DNA from: Trifolium pratense
Lineage: Eukaryota > Streptophyta > Magnoliopsida > Fabales > Fabaceae
DNA: 64,000 nucleotides
Direction of reading: 5' to 3'
Assembly (NCBI RefSeq): GCF_020283565.1
Contig: NC_060060.1
Span: 3,100,001 to 3,164,000, forward strand
In this document: positions 21,234-33,077 of the stretch, piece after piece
Numbering within the stretch: the first letter of the stretch is position 1
How the letters are laid out: every line of letters begins with the position of its first letter
Position numbers and translations under genes: made by a program
Notes under the pieces: model-generated
What the model was told of the DNA's origin: nothing
Seen by the model: only the letters and a program-made list of their open reading frames with translations
Databases searched by the model: none

Positions 21234-22604
21234 TTAGGGAGGATACTTCAACTTTGATTCAACCCGGCTCCTCTTGTTCTCTTCATTCAAAGGAGCAATA
21301 TTAATATCAAATAGTAATGATTTCATGCTTCCCGAATCACTCTTGAGACCTTCCCATTTGGCCTTCAAATTGGTTCTTTCCTTCTTACTAGACCGTGATG
21401 GAGATTTCTTAGAACTTTCCTTCACCGAAGCTTTCCATGTTGAAGTGGAAGACTTTTGAGGATTAACAACCGGATCGGGCTCTTCTTCTTTGGCCACCTT
21501 GTGCAAACAATAGATAGGAACCACACCATCCAAGACCCATCCTAGGTCGTCATTCACTTTCTCCGCTTCTTTTAACAAGTCATTCTCTTCTAGTGGAGTG
21601 AGCAAATCACTTATGATCACGGGTTTCCTAGAGTCGCCGCCCAAAAACACATACTTCCATTTAGGAGGAAGTTCTTTCAATTCCGGTGGCTTTTTTATTG
21701 CCTTTGGCTCTTTCTCCTCTTCTAGGGGGTTATCCAAGTTTTGAAGAAATATTTCAATCTCATGATCCCACTCTTCTTCTTTCCCATCTTTTACCACTTC
21801 CTCTAGCACTTCCACTTTGAAACATTCGGATACCACTCCACAAAATTCAAGGTCTTGGTTCTTGACCTTCTTCAACCTAGGATAAGGCATTCTAGCATAT
21901 GGTGAAGGAACTTGAAACTTGGGGCCCTTCACAAGAGGTTTCTTGCCTTTCTTGGCACTAGACTCATTCCCCACTCTCTCTTCAACTTCACCCTCATAAG
22001 CTTTCTCTTCCTTATTTTTTTCTTCTTTCTTATTTTCTCTTCTATTTTCAACTACACCATCCCTCATCTCTTCAACTACACCATTTTTACTCTCATCCTT
22101 CTTAGGATTCTCCACTACTTTCTGTGATGAAACTTCTCTACTCCTCAAATTAATGGAATTACAACTTTCATTACGAGGATCCGTGGTGTTTCCACAAAAA
22201 CCACTTTGAGTTTGTAGAGAAGAGACTTGCCTTGCTAGTTGACCCATTTGGTTTTCGAGATGTTTGATGGAGGCTTCATGACGTTCGCTTGACACTTCTT
22301 GGTTTGCCTTCATCACCTCAAAATTGCTTTGAGTCATCGTCATGGCCAAGATAAGAGTATCTTCAAAAGATTCAAGGTGATCTTCAAAATGTTGATCTTG
22401 AGGAAATTCTTGATTTGGATTAGCTCCATAAGAACAATTCATGTGATTCTTCACTCCAAGATTGTAGGTGTTGAAATGAGGATTATTTTGAAAGGTTGCT
22501 TGCACCATACATTGAGCTTCTAGTTGTTTGGTAATGATTTGTAGAAAGACATTGTTGAACTTGCAACTAGTTAAGAGTGCCTCTTGATTGTATGATTCAA
22601 ACAT
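21234..22604 (-). CDS. Athila-type gag C-terminal part fused to a pol remnant (456 aa)
   Basis: Residues about 34-165 resemble the C-terminal part of Athila gag: an Asn-rich stretch, a helix with EASIKHLENQMGQLARQVSSL and a CGNTTDPRNES...INLRSREV motif. Residues about 165-225 are Lys/Glu-rich. Residues about 315-385 (KKPPELKELPPKWKYVFLGG, VIISDLLTP, LGWVLDGVVPIYCLHKV) match the segment just before reverse transcriptase in Athila pol. The retrotrans-gag core at the N-terminus and all catalytic pol domains are missing. The product may package or bind RNA but cannot replicate the element by itself. The start is the first Met; an upstream part may have been lost. Confidence 0.75.
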   Translation of the reverse strand: MFESYNQEALLTSCKFNNVFLQIITKQLEAQCMVQATFQNNPHFNTYNLGVKNHMNCSYGANPNQEFPQDQHFEDHLESFEDTLILAMTMTQSNFEVMKANQEVSSERHEASIKHLENQMGQLARQVSSLQTQSGFCGNTTDPRNESCNSINLRSREVSSQKVVENPKKDESKNGVVEEMRDGVVENRRENKKEEKNKEEKAYEGEVEERVGNESSAKKGKKPLVKGPKFQVPSPYARMPYPRLKKVKNQDLEFCGVVSECFKVEVLEEVVKDGKEEEWDHEIEIFLQNLDNPLEEEKEPKAIKKPPELKELPPKWKYVFLGGDSRKPVIISDLLTPLEENDLLKEAEKVNDDLGWVLDGVVPIYCLHKVAKEEEPDPVVNPQKSSTSTWKASVKESSKKSPSRSSKKERTNLKAKWEGLKSDSGSMKSLLFDINIAPLNEENKRSRVESKLKYPP

Positions 22605-22799
22605 GCCTTCCTTCCGCTTTACGATTTACACGAGCTGTCTTCTCAATTTCTGGATCAAACTGCAGCTCGATGGGACCTGTCCTCCGCATGCACAAGGAAA
22701 CAAACAAGTAGAACGCCCTCGACAGAAAAATGTAAAAACAGAAAAATCAAAGAAAACACAGAAAATATAAACACTATTGTCTTGTCGAATCAATCACAA

Positions 22800-22817
22800 T
22801 CCCCGGCAACGGCGCCA
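22800..22817 (-). other. Primer-binding site, tRNA-Asp type
   Basis: The minus strand reads TGGCGCCGTTGCCGGGGA, complementary to the 3' end of plant tRNA-Asp(GTC). It lies 6 nt inside the 5' LTR, the normal place for priming minus-strand DNA. Confidence 0.85.
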
Positions 22818-22823
22818 AAAACT

Positions 22824-24057
22824 TGATGGATTATTTCGCAAGTGAACGAATTACCACGTAGTAATAAAAATATCGATCCACGGGAATTGTGTGATTAAAC
22901 TAGTCGAATAGTGCTCATAAACATTATGCAAGAAATACACATAAATTGGGGGTATGTTGAGTGATGATTTGTTAGAAAACGTGCTTTGATATAATGGAAA
23001 AGCGAGGTAGAATCATCGGAATCGCCTAGTCTATAGCTAAACCACATGCAATCTACTATATCATAGGAATCTACTCAAGTGTTCACAACTAGATCGACAA
23101 ATTAGTGAATCGCAATCTCTTGTCAAAATCCACTCTATTCGTTGTCGATACTCCCCCGATCTCTCGGGCGGAAGCTACCTACAACGAATGATATTAACGC
23201 GCGTCAATCGTTCGCTACACTCTATGTCTCAATCTCTCGACCGGAGACACTCGAGCGCTCAATGCAATTCAGTTCAGAAATTAAATCAATACTCTCGCAC
23301 GTGACTTAACTCGAAATCATTACAACACTAATGAAGGATTATAAAGCATTAAGCATCGAATTGCATTAAATCAACACTATGAAAAGAGTAGATTCTTACA
23401 CATATAGCAGATTACAACTGATTCATCTACATCCTAGACTATCCTAGATCCTACCTCCAAAGAAGCTTAGCTCCTCATCTTCCTTCGTTCGCGTCCTAGC
23501 TTCAACGTCATGGCTTGTGAATCCATGCTATCGATGTGCTTGGAGCTATCCTCTGGAGTCTTTAATCCCAATCTTGAAGTTTCCAAACCCAGAATGTAGA
23601 TCAAAATTGCAGAATTTTCCAACCCGAAAACAGAATTATGCAGAAACCATATATACTGAATGCAACCACGCCGCGCGCCAGATCTATCACGCCGCGCGTG
23701 GTTGCAAATCCATCAACTACGCCGCGCGTGATAACGGTATCACGCGGCGCGTGATCAAGTCAGAGAGCAATCTTCTTTTTGATCAGAGTATCACGCCGCG
23801 CGTGGTCAGGTATCACGCCGCGCGTGATCAGAGTGAAAATCAAAGCTCCCTGTGATCTCCATCACGCGGCGCGTGATGGGCTACGCCCCCAGCGTAGTAA
23901 AAATCATCCATTTCCTGCAATTTTTCCTGTTTTCTTGCAAAACAAGTAATCAAGCTTATGATTAGATTTCTCTTATATTTATTGCCAAAAACCTACTAAA
24001 ATGCATCTAATGTTGCTAAAATAGGCATGGATTAGAGAGTGTGACGATTCGTCATCA
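22824..24057 (-). repeat. LTR (5' LTR of the element)
   Basis: 1234 bp, nearly identical to 18563-19796. Differences seen: two bases in GATCCACAGGGATTG, one in ATCGAAATCG, one in GCCCCAAGCG and one in ATATGCATGG. Holds the element's promoter by position. Confidence 0.9.
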
Positions 24058-26369
24058 GCTTTCTTGGAAGGGATTTCCTTTATCATGCATACCTACAAAC
24101 TTTTATTCAGGAAACTTAGTTTCCATTGAGTTAGAAAACAGCAATGTCGAAATTATGTGGAAAGAGACACAGGTATTAATTTTGATTTTAGTTTTTTGCA
24201 TGTCATGAGTTACTTTCACTACTCATATTTATGGATGACATTTAAACGAATAGTCTCAAATCGTAATACCATTTTATTATGGGAAAATTACACTGACCTC
24301 ATTCTTTTTAAACAATTTTTAACACTGTTAAAACTAAAAACTTACTTTTAGTCTTCTCTGTGTCCTTTCCATTTGGTTTGTAGTTTGAGTTGCTGGTATT
24401 ATGATAACTGGACTTGTTGATGTGGCTTCCGTTTATGATGGTAGTTGCTTCCCATTAAGCTTCTTTCCTAAGTCTTCTCTTTAATATTTATGTTCTTGCA
24501 GAGGATGGAGAAGTTGAAAATTCTAAACCTTAGTCATTCTCATTATCTGACACAGACCCCTGACTTTTCAAACATGCCTAATCTTGAAAAGCTAGTACTG
24601 AAAGATTGTCCAAGGTTGCGTGAGGTCTCCCATAGCATTGGACATCTTAATAAAATTCTTCTGATAAATTTGGAAGATTGTATTAGCCTTTCTAGCCTTC
24701 CAAGAAGCATCTATAAGTTGAAATCTCTTACAACTCTCATTCTTTCTGGCTGTTCAATGATTAACAAGTTGGAAGAGGACTTGGAACAAATGGAATCTTT
24801 AACCATTCTGCTTGCAAGTAAAACTGCAATAACAAGTGTGCCCTTTTCAATTGTAAGGTCAAAAAGCATTGGTTATATTTCTTTGTGCGGCTATGAAGGA
24901 TTCTCACAGGATGTATTTCCATCAATCATTTGGTCTTGGATGTCACCAACAAGTGGTCTTTCATCCCCATTTCAAACATCTCCTGCCATGTCATCTCTTG
25001 TTTCTTTAGATATTCCACATAGTAGTTCCCAGGAACTGTCATCTATTTCAAACCACATTTCAAGGCTTCGAAGCCTATGGATAGAGTGTGGCACAGAACT
25101 TCAACTTTCTGAAGATGCAAAACTCATATTGGATGCTTTATATGCCACACTTTCAGAGGAATTGGAATCGACTTCAGCTACTTCACAAGTATCAAAAATG
25201 AAAACTTCTGAATTAGTTCAATGCTGCAGTCAATTGCATGTTTTGGGATCAAAAGATTCCTTGAAGTCTGTTCTAATACAGTTGGGAATGAATTGCCATG
25301 TCACCAATAATCTGAAAGAACACATTTTACAGGTTTGTGCCTCTCTCTCTCTCTCCATTGTATGTATTGACAACCTCATTGTTTTTGTAATTGAATTGTT
25401 TTTTATATTAATACATTTGAATTATTTTTTGTAAGTTTATAATAACTGTTGAAGAATCATATTTTAAAATGAGTTGTGACCACACACACATTGCACAATT
25501 TAGTGAGCGGTACAAAAGGAAATCAGAAACTCTCACTTTTATTCTGGTTGTATGGTACTTTAAGCTGGACTGACAGACTATTTTAAGAACCCAAGCAATT
25601 TTTTCTGCATAACTCGAAAATTTTAACAATATAAATATGATTAATTATCTTAGGAGGAAATATTATATCTTTAATTTTTGAGTCGACATTAATATATTAT
25701 TAAAAAAATTTGAACCTATTTTCACTTTTATAGAAAATGGATGAGAATGGGAGTGGAGGTTGTTTCCTTCCGGGTGACAGATATCCATATTGGTTAACCT
25801 TCAATTGTGAAGGTTCTTCTGTAACTTTTGAAGTCGCTCAAGTGGAAGGGCGTATGTTGAAGACATTAATGATATGCATTGTCTATTCTTCAACCCCCGA
25901 TAACATATCATCAAATGGCCTTACAAACTTGTTGGTGAAAAATTATACAAAGGCCACAATTCAGCTTTATAAAAGAGAGGCATTAGTCGCCTTTGAAGAC
26001 GAGGAGGGGCAGAGAGTAGTATCAAGTATAGAACCTGGTAACAAAGTGGAGGTTGTTGTTGTTTTTGAGAAAGGTTTCATTGTGAAGAAGACAGCTGTGT
26101 ATCTTGTATATGATGAACCAAATGCTGAAATAGTGGAGGAGTTTCATGCACAAGATAAGAATGTTATTGTTAGTAGTGGTGAAGAAAATGAATGCTTTGT
26201 CAGAAAGGTCTCTACCAATTCACAAGATAAGAATGTTATTGTTAGTAATGGTGAAGGAAATGAAAGCTTTGTAAGAGAGAGATTTCCTCAAGTGGTGCCT
26301 ATGAATGATTTAGCACATAACAAAAGGAAGACAGTAAAAGAATGGTTGGGTAAGTATCGGTGCTGCTAG
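24058..26369 (+). pseudogene. TNL-1, 3' part: LRR, C-JID and tail
   Basis: Exon 3 resumes at 24063 after the second GCTTT copy and ends at 24172 (donor GTATTA). Exon 4 (24502-25332) carries LRRs: LKILNLSHSHYLTQTPDFS, LEKLVLKDCPRLREV, LSSLPRSIYKLKSL, TLILSGCSMINKL. Exon 5 (25734-26369) begins with the C-JID segment (LPGDRYPYWLTFNCEGSSV), the post-LRR domain that helps TNLs bind ligands. A tail follows with two copies of a DKNVIVS-GE-NE-FVR unit, ending TVKEWLGKYRCC. It is joined to the TIR and NB-ARC part only if the retroelement is ignored. Upstream of the break no start codon or TIR is available, so alone it is unlikely to be translated as a receptor. Retention of intron 4 would add about 34 hydrophobic residues and stop. 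Confidence 0.85.
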
Positions 26370-26944
26370 TTGTGTTGGGTCGATCAAATAAATCTTGAAC
26401 TGTGGATTACAGGTTTTATGCGCACATTGGTAGCTACTAATGCTCTGGTTTCTGAAGAAATGGATTCTTGGGTAAGACAAGTTGTCCTTGAGATTGATTC
26501 TTAAAGGAAATTGGCAGGTGGAAATCAGCCATTATTCTAGGCAAGTCATTCAATATGCACACAAACCGGGTAATCTCGATATGCTTCAAGAGTTTATCTA
26601 GGGGAAAATGTTGAAGACATGCACCTAATCTCCTAATGAAGTTTATAGTATGTTGTTTAATGTCATTATTATTGGACCTGTTACCTATTGTGTGCCTTTG
26701 CTTCATTTTTCTTCTATTAGGTTTTACAAATTCCATTAATGTTTTGTAAAATATGTACTTGTTGGTTACATCATTGTAAAATCATAGATGAATATGTCAT
26801 GGTCATTACAATACTGAAGATAGTTAATCTTGTGGTATCAAGGCAAAAAACTATAAAACCAACAAATACATTATATGCAAAATAATTTTCTCTCTGAATT
26901 CAGTATTCATTTGCTTTGCCTCTTATAGCTGAGGAATAATTCTG
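26370..26944. other. 3' flank of TNL-1
   Basis: 26380-26460 matches, in inverted position, the 3' flank of TNL-5 (52840-52925), showing that the two genes were duplicated with their downstream sequence. No gene seen. Confidence 0.5.
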
Positions 26945-27735
26945 TTAGAATTTCCTCTAGAAATCCTTGGGTGCTATTTGTTTGAGAGGAATGTAACAGA
27001 ATGGGAGTGTGTATTGGAGAAACTAAAAAGAATTCCCAATGACAAAGTATAGAAGAAGTAAAAAATAAGCTATGATGGTTTAGACGATGATTAAATCGAA
27101 GTAGTATTCCTCGACATATAGCTTGTTTCTTTATTGGGATAGACAATAATGATGTTATACACGTGTAGATATATTAAATGCTCGTGGGCTTTTTTTGCAG
27201 AAAATTGAGTAAGTGTCCTTATTGAGTGAAGCTTAGCAACTATCAATGATAAAAACAAGCTTGGAATGCATGATTTGTTGCGGGATATGGGCAGAAAACT
27301 TCATATATCTTTATTTTATTCTGGATTTAAAATATCTCAACTTAAAGAAGAAAGACATATATGAGTCAGTGATTGACAAACATTCATTTGTTATGTTGAT
27401 TATTGCAATAACTTAATAAAATAGTTCTGAATTATTTTGTGCTTCATGGTTTCTCACGAGGAAGCTGAAAGATAGGTTTCGGTGCAAGTTTGGTTGTAGC
27501 TGCCTTGCATCTATAAGCTGTGTATGTTTTAATTTCTGGTCTGATATATTTCACAGGGAACATTTGGCTTTGAAGTTGCCAAGAGATAGTGCAAACTCAT
27601 TGCTTCAACTTGCCTGGTGTAAAGCTTGATGATGGGAATTTTGAATATCGTTTAAGAAATCTGAGATGGCTTTACTGGAATGGATTTCCTTTATCATTCA
27701 TTGCTACAAACTTTTATCAAGCAAATTTAGCACGT
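26945..27735 (+). pseudogene. Decayed TNL fragment (NB-ARC end and exon 3)
   Basis: Reads like the end of a TNL exon 2 (LEILGCYLFERNVTEWECVLEKLKRIPNDKV, spaced by stops at about 27049 and 27092) through MHDLLRDMG (27267-27295), then an intron remnant, then an exon 3 remnant (27556-27735) with LALKLPRD, LRWLYWNGFPLS and NFYQANL. Several frameshifts and stops. Closest by eye to TNL-1 and TNL-5. No LRR exon follows. Confidence 0.75.
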
Positions 27736-28403
27736 AAATCAAACATGCTCTCTCCATTTCACCATTAAACCAATAAATCTACCATCTATTGCCTCTAATT
27801 CCATCAAGACAGTGAAGAGTAACTGATGCCACTCCTTAGTCCATACAAATCCATTCACAATTATTCTCCTACCCAATTTCTTTTAGTCCTCTTTCCACAA
27901 CCAACACCAAACATGCGTTTATAACAGATCCTATAACCATGCACTTGATAATCACTCCAAACAATTGATAGAAACTGAGGCTAACTTTACATACATCAAA
28001 CATAGCACCAACTATATGAGGAGTGCTATAAACAATGAATGTTCAAATTTTATTTAAGCGAAGATTTCACAATGAGTTAACCAATATATACATCTTGAGT
28101 GAGATAACAGAACTTGTAAAGCCTAACAAAGAATAACTAAACTGGAAGCAAAGAGCTCCACCAGCACCAAATAACAAGATTAAATATCAGGCCACAATCT
28201 TCATTTGGAGCTGGCTGATTTGCACCTGTAAATTATGTTCTTGAAGCATATTGAGATGGCCAAGTTTCTACACATATTGAATGAGATGACTGATTTGTTC
28301 CTGCAAATTATGTTTGAGCATACTTTTCATTCTGCCTGACACTAAATTTGATCAATCCACCAACGCACACTCATCTACACCATCATTACAAATAATGACA
28401 TTC
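27736..28403. other. Convergent intergenic region between the decayed TNL and TNL-2
   Basis: Contains 3' flanking sequence of TNL-2 by position. No ORF of note and no repeat recognised. Confidence 0.35.
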
Positions 28404-31400
28404 TTATCTGGTGGTGCAACTTTGCTCCATGGTTTCACCAATTGGTTCGTCATATATGAGATATATTGATGTTTCCTTCACAATGAAATTGTTCTCAAAA
28501 ACAACAACAACTTCCATTTTATTACCAGGTTCTATACTCGATACTAATCTCTGCCCCTCCTCATCTTCAAATGAGACTAATGCCTCTCTCTTATAAAGCT
28601 GAATGGTGGCCTTTGTGAAATTTTTCACCATCATGTTTTTAAGACCATCTGATGCTATGTTTTCGGCAGTTGAAGAAAAGACAAGGCACATTATTGTCTT
28701 TAAGTTACGCCCTTCCACTTGAGGAACTTCAAAAATTACAGAAGAACCTCTGCAATTGAAGGTTAACCAATATGGATAACTATCACTGGGGAGCAAAACA
28801 CCACCATATCCATCGACAGTCATATTCTGCACACAGGAAGGTAGGATCAAAATATAATTGAACAATATATTAACATTAACAATAAGGTACATGCAAGGGA
28901 GAATGAGTGAAACCTGTACAATTTTCTCTTTCAAAATATTGGCAACGTGACAATTCATTCCCAATTGAATGAAAATCGATTTCAAGGAATTTCCTGATAC
29001 TTGTGATGTAGATGCAGCTGACTCCAATTCCTTATTATTAGTGGCATACAATGCATCCAAAATAATTGCTGCATCATGAGAAAGTTGAACTTCTGAGCTA
29101 CACTCCACCCAAAGACTTCGAAGACATGGCAGGTACTTGGAAATCGATGATATTTCGTGGGAACTACCATGTGGTATATCTAAAGGAACAAGTGATGACA
29201 TGATAGTAGATGTTTGACACATGGATGGAAAACCAGTTGTAGGCGACATCCAAGACTGAATGATAGATGGAAACACATCACAGGAAAACCCTTCATAGCC
29301 GCACAATGAAATATATCCAATACTTTTTGACCGAATTACTGAAAAGGGTACTCTCTTTATTGCAGTGTTATTTGCAAGAAGAGTGGTTAAAGATTCCATC
29401 TGTTCCAAGTCCTCTTCCAACTTTTCAATCTTTGAACACCCAGAAAGAATGAGAGTTTTCAGAGATTTTAGCTTATAGATACTTCTTGGAAGGCTACGAA
29501 GGCTAATACAGTCTCTCAAATTTATTAGAAGAATTTTTTTGAGATTTCCAATACTATAAGAAACCTCAGACAATCTTGGACAATCGGCAAGTACTAGTTT
29601 TTCAAGATTCGGCATGTATGAAAAGTCTGGGCTGTGTGTCAGACAATGAGAATGACTTAGATTGAGAATTTTTAGATTCACCATCACCTGCAAGAACATA
29701 AAAGTTACAATGAAACTTATGGAAGAAGTTTAAAAGAAAATATGGAAGAAATTACAAAGTCTCACTAACATTTAGAGTGGAAAGTAAAATATTGATACTA
29801 GTGCAGTGTCATTTTTTCAATTCCAAATATTAGTGAAAATCTTTGAAATAAAGCTACTTTCATGTATATAATGTTGCTGAAATTATTAAAAGCCATGTCT
29901 GAGACTCTCATGTAAAGTTAAAGCTTTTTTTAATCAAATAGTCAATATTGCAACCATTTCCTTTCCCTTCTTACAATGTCAATGTTCATTTCCACCTTTT
30001 GAAACAGTAACATAACTAAAGATGAAAACAATGTTTAAAAGTGACATAGCTTGTTAAAAAAAAATGTTTAAAAGTGACATAGAATAAAATAGCATTACAA
30101 TTTGAGATGCTTAATTAAATTTTATCCATGAATATGAAAAGCGAAAACAACTCATGAAATGCGTGGAATAAAAATCAAAATTAATACCTGGATATCTTTC
30201 CACACAAATTTCACATTGCTATTCTCTAACTCGATGGAAACTAAATTTTCTCTATAAAAATTTGAAGGTATATGTGTTGAAGAAAATCCATTCCAAGACA
30301 GCCATCTCAGATTTCTTGAAAGATATCCAAAATCTCCATCAAGTTTTACTCTAGCAAGTTGAAGCAATCTGAGTCTCTTCATATTCTTAAATGTTTTAGT
30401 CCTAAAACATTTTTCATTAGGTTTTGGCAACTTCAGAGTCAGCCCCTTAATAGCTTTTGTTCCCTTTGAACAAAAAAGCAAAACATGCACAACTTAGATA
30501 CAAGGCATATAAACTTGTAATCACAAAGTAATCACAACCAAACTAACTTTAGAACTTCTTGCTTCTTGTAATAATAAGTAAACAAATAAATGTAAGCTAC
30601 TGAATCATAGATTTTTGTTTCCTTTCTAGAATTAAAAACTAAAGCTTATGAAGTTCTTACAGTTTGTTCAGATAAAATATCAAGCACATCCTCATGAAAC
30701 CACAATCTGCAACGCTCCTCAAGCTCCTCTGGTGATTTCTCACGAATGATTTCTCTTCCCATATCTCGCAGCAAATCATGCATTCCAAGTCTATTCTTAT
30801 CATCAATAGTTACGAGGCTTCTCTCAACAAGGATACTTATTCCAATTTCTCCAAAAAGTCTACAACCATCAAGTATAAGTATAACATCATTTCGGTCCAT
30901 CTCAATAAAAAAACAGGCTACATCAAGAAATATTTCTTTCTCGGTATCATCATTTAAACCATCATAGCTTATTTTTAGCTTCTTCTGCACTTGATCATTG
31001 GGAATTACTTTTAGCTTTTTCAATACAGACTCCCATTCTCCCATGCCCCTATCAAATAAATATGACCCAAGAACTTCTAAAGCTAGCGGCAATCCACCGG
31101 AATACTCAACTACATTTTTGGATATTCTAGCAAAATCGTTTTTGGGTTTCACTTGCTTGAATGCATGCCAACTAAACAGTTCAACTGATTCATTTTCATC
31201 CATTTCTTTCATCGTGTATACTTGGTCAGCTCTATTTCCTCTAAGTATATTCATATCTCTAGTTGTAATAATTATTCTACTCCCTGGACCAAACCACTGA
31301 CGACTTCCACACAAAGCATTCAACTGATCCAGTGTATTCACATCATCAAGTACAAGAAGTACTCTTTTACGGCATAGTCTATCCTTTAATATATTTTTCC

Positions 31401-32481
31401 CTGCCTCAATGCTATGTATCTTGGTCGTAACTTTGCAAATATCAAAGATAATTTGTTCTTGTAAAGACACTTTTCCAACATTTTGGTCCCAAACCTCCCT
31501 AATATTTGCAAGAAAGCTCCTATAGTTAAAACTGCGGCCAATTTTATTGTAAATGGCTTTTGCGATGGTGGTTTTGCCAATTCCTCCCATGCCCCACATC
31601 CCTAGTAGTAGAACATCATTTGATTGTTTGATATCTAGCAATTGAGTCGTATCTCGTACTCGAGAATCAACTCCCACCGGATAATTAGCAACAAACAAGT
31701 CTGACTTTTCTAACAAATGCGTCACTTTTTCAACAATATGCTTGATAGCCTCACTTTCATTCCTATTTAAAAAGTCAAACAGAGGATCATATATATATAA
31801 ATATACAAATAGGTATCTATCTAGGTACTAATGTGTCAAAAGTATCTGGAATCCAAAAAAAATAGTATAATCGAAGAGATTACTTTGATTTTTCAAAATC
31901 ATATGCTTGAAAGAATGTCTCTTGAATTCAATTAATTACCTGAAATTTTGTACAACAAACCCTGCAAGCCCTGCTGCCTCTTGAAGCGCCCCAATCCATC
32001 TCTTTTCCAGCTCATAAATCGGAAAGTCGAATTTCAGGACTGAGTTTTTGGCATCATCATAAATATTACAAAGTCTTTCGTTTTTTGAAAATTTATTTGA
32101 GAGACTTTGAAATGCTTTGCCAAATTCACCTGTTTGGTGACGTACTTCAGATGGATCTACATCATAGAAAATTGGACAAACCACTTGTCCTATCGTTCTA
32201 TGACACTTCATTATCTTCACCAACTCATCCAAACACCATCTAGAATCTGCATAATTTATTGAGAAAACAATAATAGAAATCATAGACTCTTCTATTGCTC
32301 GATTAATTGATGTTGAAATATGATCTCCTCTTTGAAGCGAATCATCGTCTCTAAAAACAGTAATTCCAACATTTTGTAGAGAAGCGTAGAGATGTGAAGT
32401 GAATGAAGCACGAGTATCTCCGCCTCTAAAACTTAAGAACACTTCATGGATCCTAACTGCTTCGGGCGACGAATTCTTCAT
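28404..32481 (-). CDS. TNL-2, TIR-NBS-LRR disease resistance protein (intact, 1038 aa)
   Basis: Exons on the minus strand: 32481-31940, 31762-30661, 30463-30188, 29687-28914, 28826-28404; GT-AG borders throughout and a continuous frame. TIR about residues 10-181, starting HEVFLSFRGGDTR (the family norm is RGED; Glu is replaced by Gly), with the catalytic-type Glu in WCLDEL and BB loop FYDVDPSEVRHQ. NB-ARC in exon 2: GMGGIGKTT, VLLVLDDVNT, GSRIIITTRD, GGLPLALEVLG, MHDLLRDMG. LRRs in exons 3-4, including LTHSPDFSYMPNLEKLVLAD and LRSLPRSIYKLKSLKTLILSG. The C-JID starts LLPSDSYPYWLTF; the protein ends soon after, at EQSCTTR, with neither the membrane helix nor the Cys-Cys tail of its neighbours. 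Intron 4 is 87 bp and has no in-frame stop. Probably cytosolic immune receptor; ligand unknown. Confidence 0.9.
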
Positions 32482-32613
32482 TGATTTAGAGAATGAAGAG
32501 AAAGAGATGGATGGATGAGAGGGAAGTAATTGTTGAATTAGAAATGGCTTTTTCTAGGCGGATTTTACTATGCACAAGTCAACTAAGTTTTGCGTGATGC
32601 ACAATCCTCTCCT

Positions 32614-32622
32614 TTTTATATA
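32614..32622 (-). promoter_or_regulatory. Putative TATA box of TNL-2
   Basis: TATATAAAA on the minus strand, 133 bp before the TNL-2 start codon. Confidence 0.4.
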
Positions 32623-32959
32623 TAATAAACCCTCTGCATTTTTTTTATTTTATTTTTTAAAATAAGATTATTTGTATATGTAAACATATGCCAGTCTACT
32701 TAAATACTATTCATTATTATCACATATGCCAATCTACTTAAATAATCATTGCCGTAGTGACATCAAAGGAAATTGAAACATGATATATGGAAAAATGGAT
32801 GACTTCACCTGCACTCCACTGTAATCCACTGTTTGAGACTATGTTTGAGCAATCCACGGCAACTAGCAGCAGCACCACCAAACACAATATCATTTTTTAC
32901 TTGTCCTTGACATTTCTCCATTTCTTCATCCATGAGTTCCACTTGCTTGCGTCCCCCCC

Positions 32960-33077
32960 TTCAAAATGAAACCACTTCCAAAAATAACAATAATCTCCAC
33001 TTTGTTTCCAGGTTCTATACTTGATATTACTCTTTGTCCCTCCTTGTCTTCAAAGGAAGCTAATGTCTCTTTCAATT
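32960..33077 (-). pseudogene. Scrap of a TNL last exon (C-JID)
   Basis: The minus strand reads SFEDKEGQRVISSIEPGNKVEIIVIFGSGF, matching the middle of exon 5 of the neighbouring TNLs (EDEEGQR.VSSIEPGNKVEVVVVFE). It ends abruptly on both sides. It lies between the divergent TNL-2 and TNL-3 and shows that another TNL once stood here. Confidence 0.7.

Larger units (their letters stand above)
18563..24057 (-). mobile_element. Athila-like non-autonomous LTR retrotransposon
   Basis: Two 1234-bp LTRs (TGATGG...CATCA) flank a 3027-bp interior, with a 5-bp target duplication GCTTT at 18558-18562 and 24058-24062. A primer-binding site next to the right LTR and a G-rich polypurine tract next to the left LTR place it on the minus strand. 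Only one ORF is present; protease, reverse transcriptase, RNase H and integrase are missing, so it depends on other elements. The LTRs differ at about five positions by eye, so the insertion is young. It breaks exon 3 of TNL-1. Confidence 0.9.

Noticed and set aside
28404..29699. A single 431-codon last exon of TNL-2
   Set aside because: The frame runs through intron 4, but the GT-AG borders at 28913/28827 match those of the other four genes; kept only as a retention isoform.
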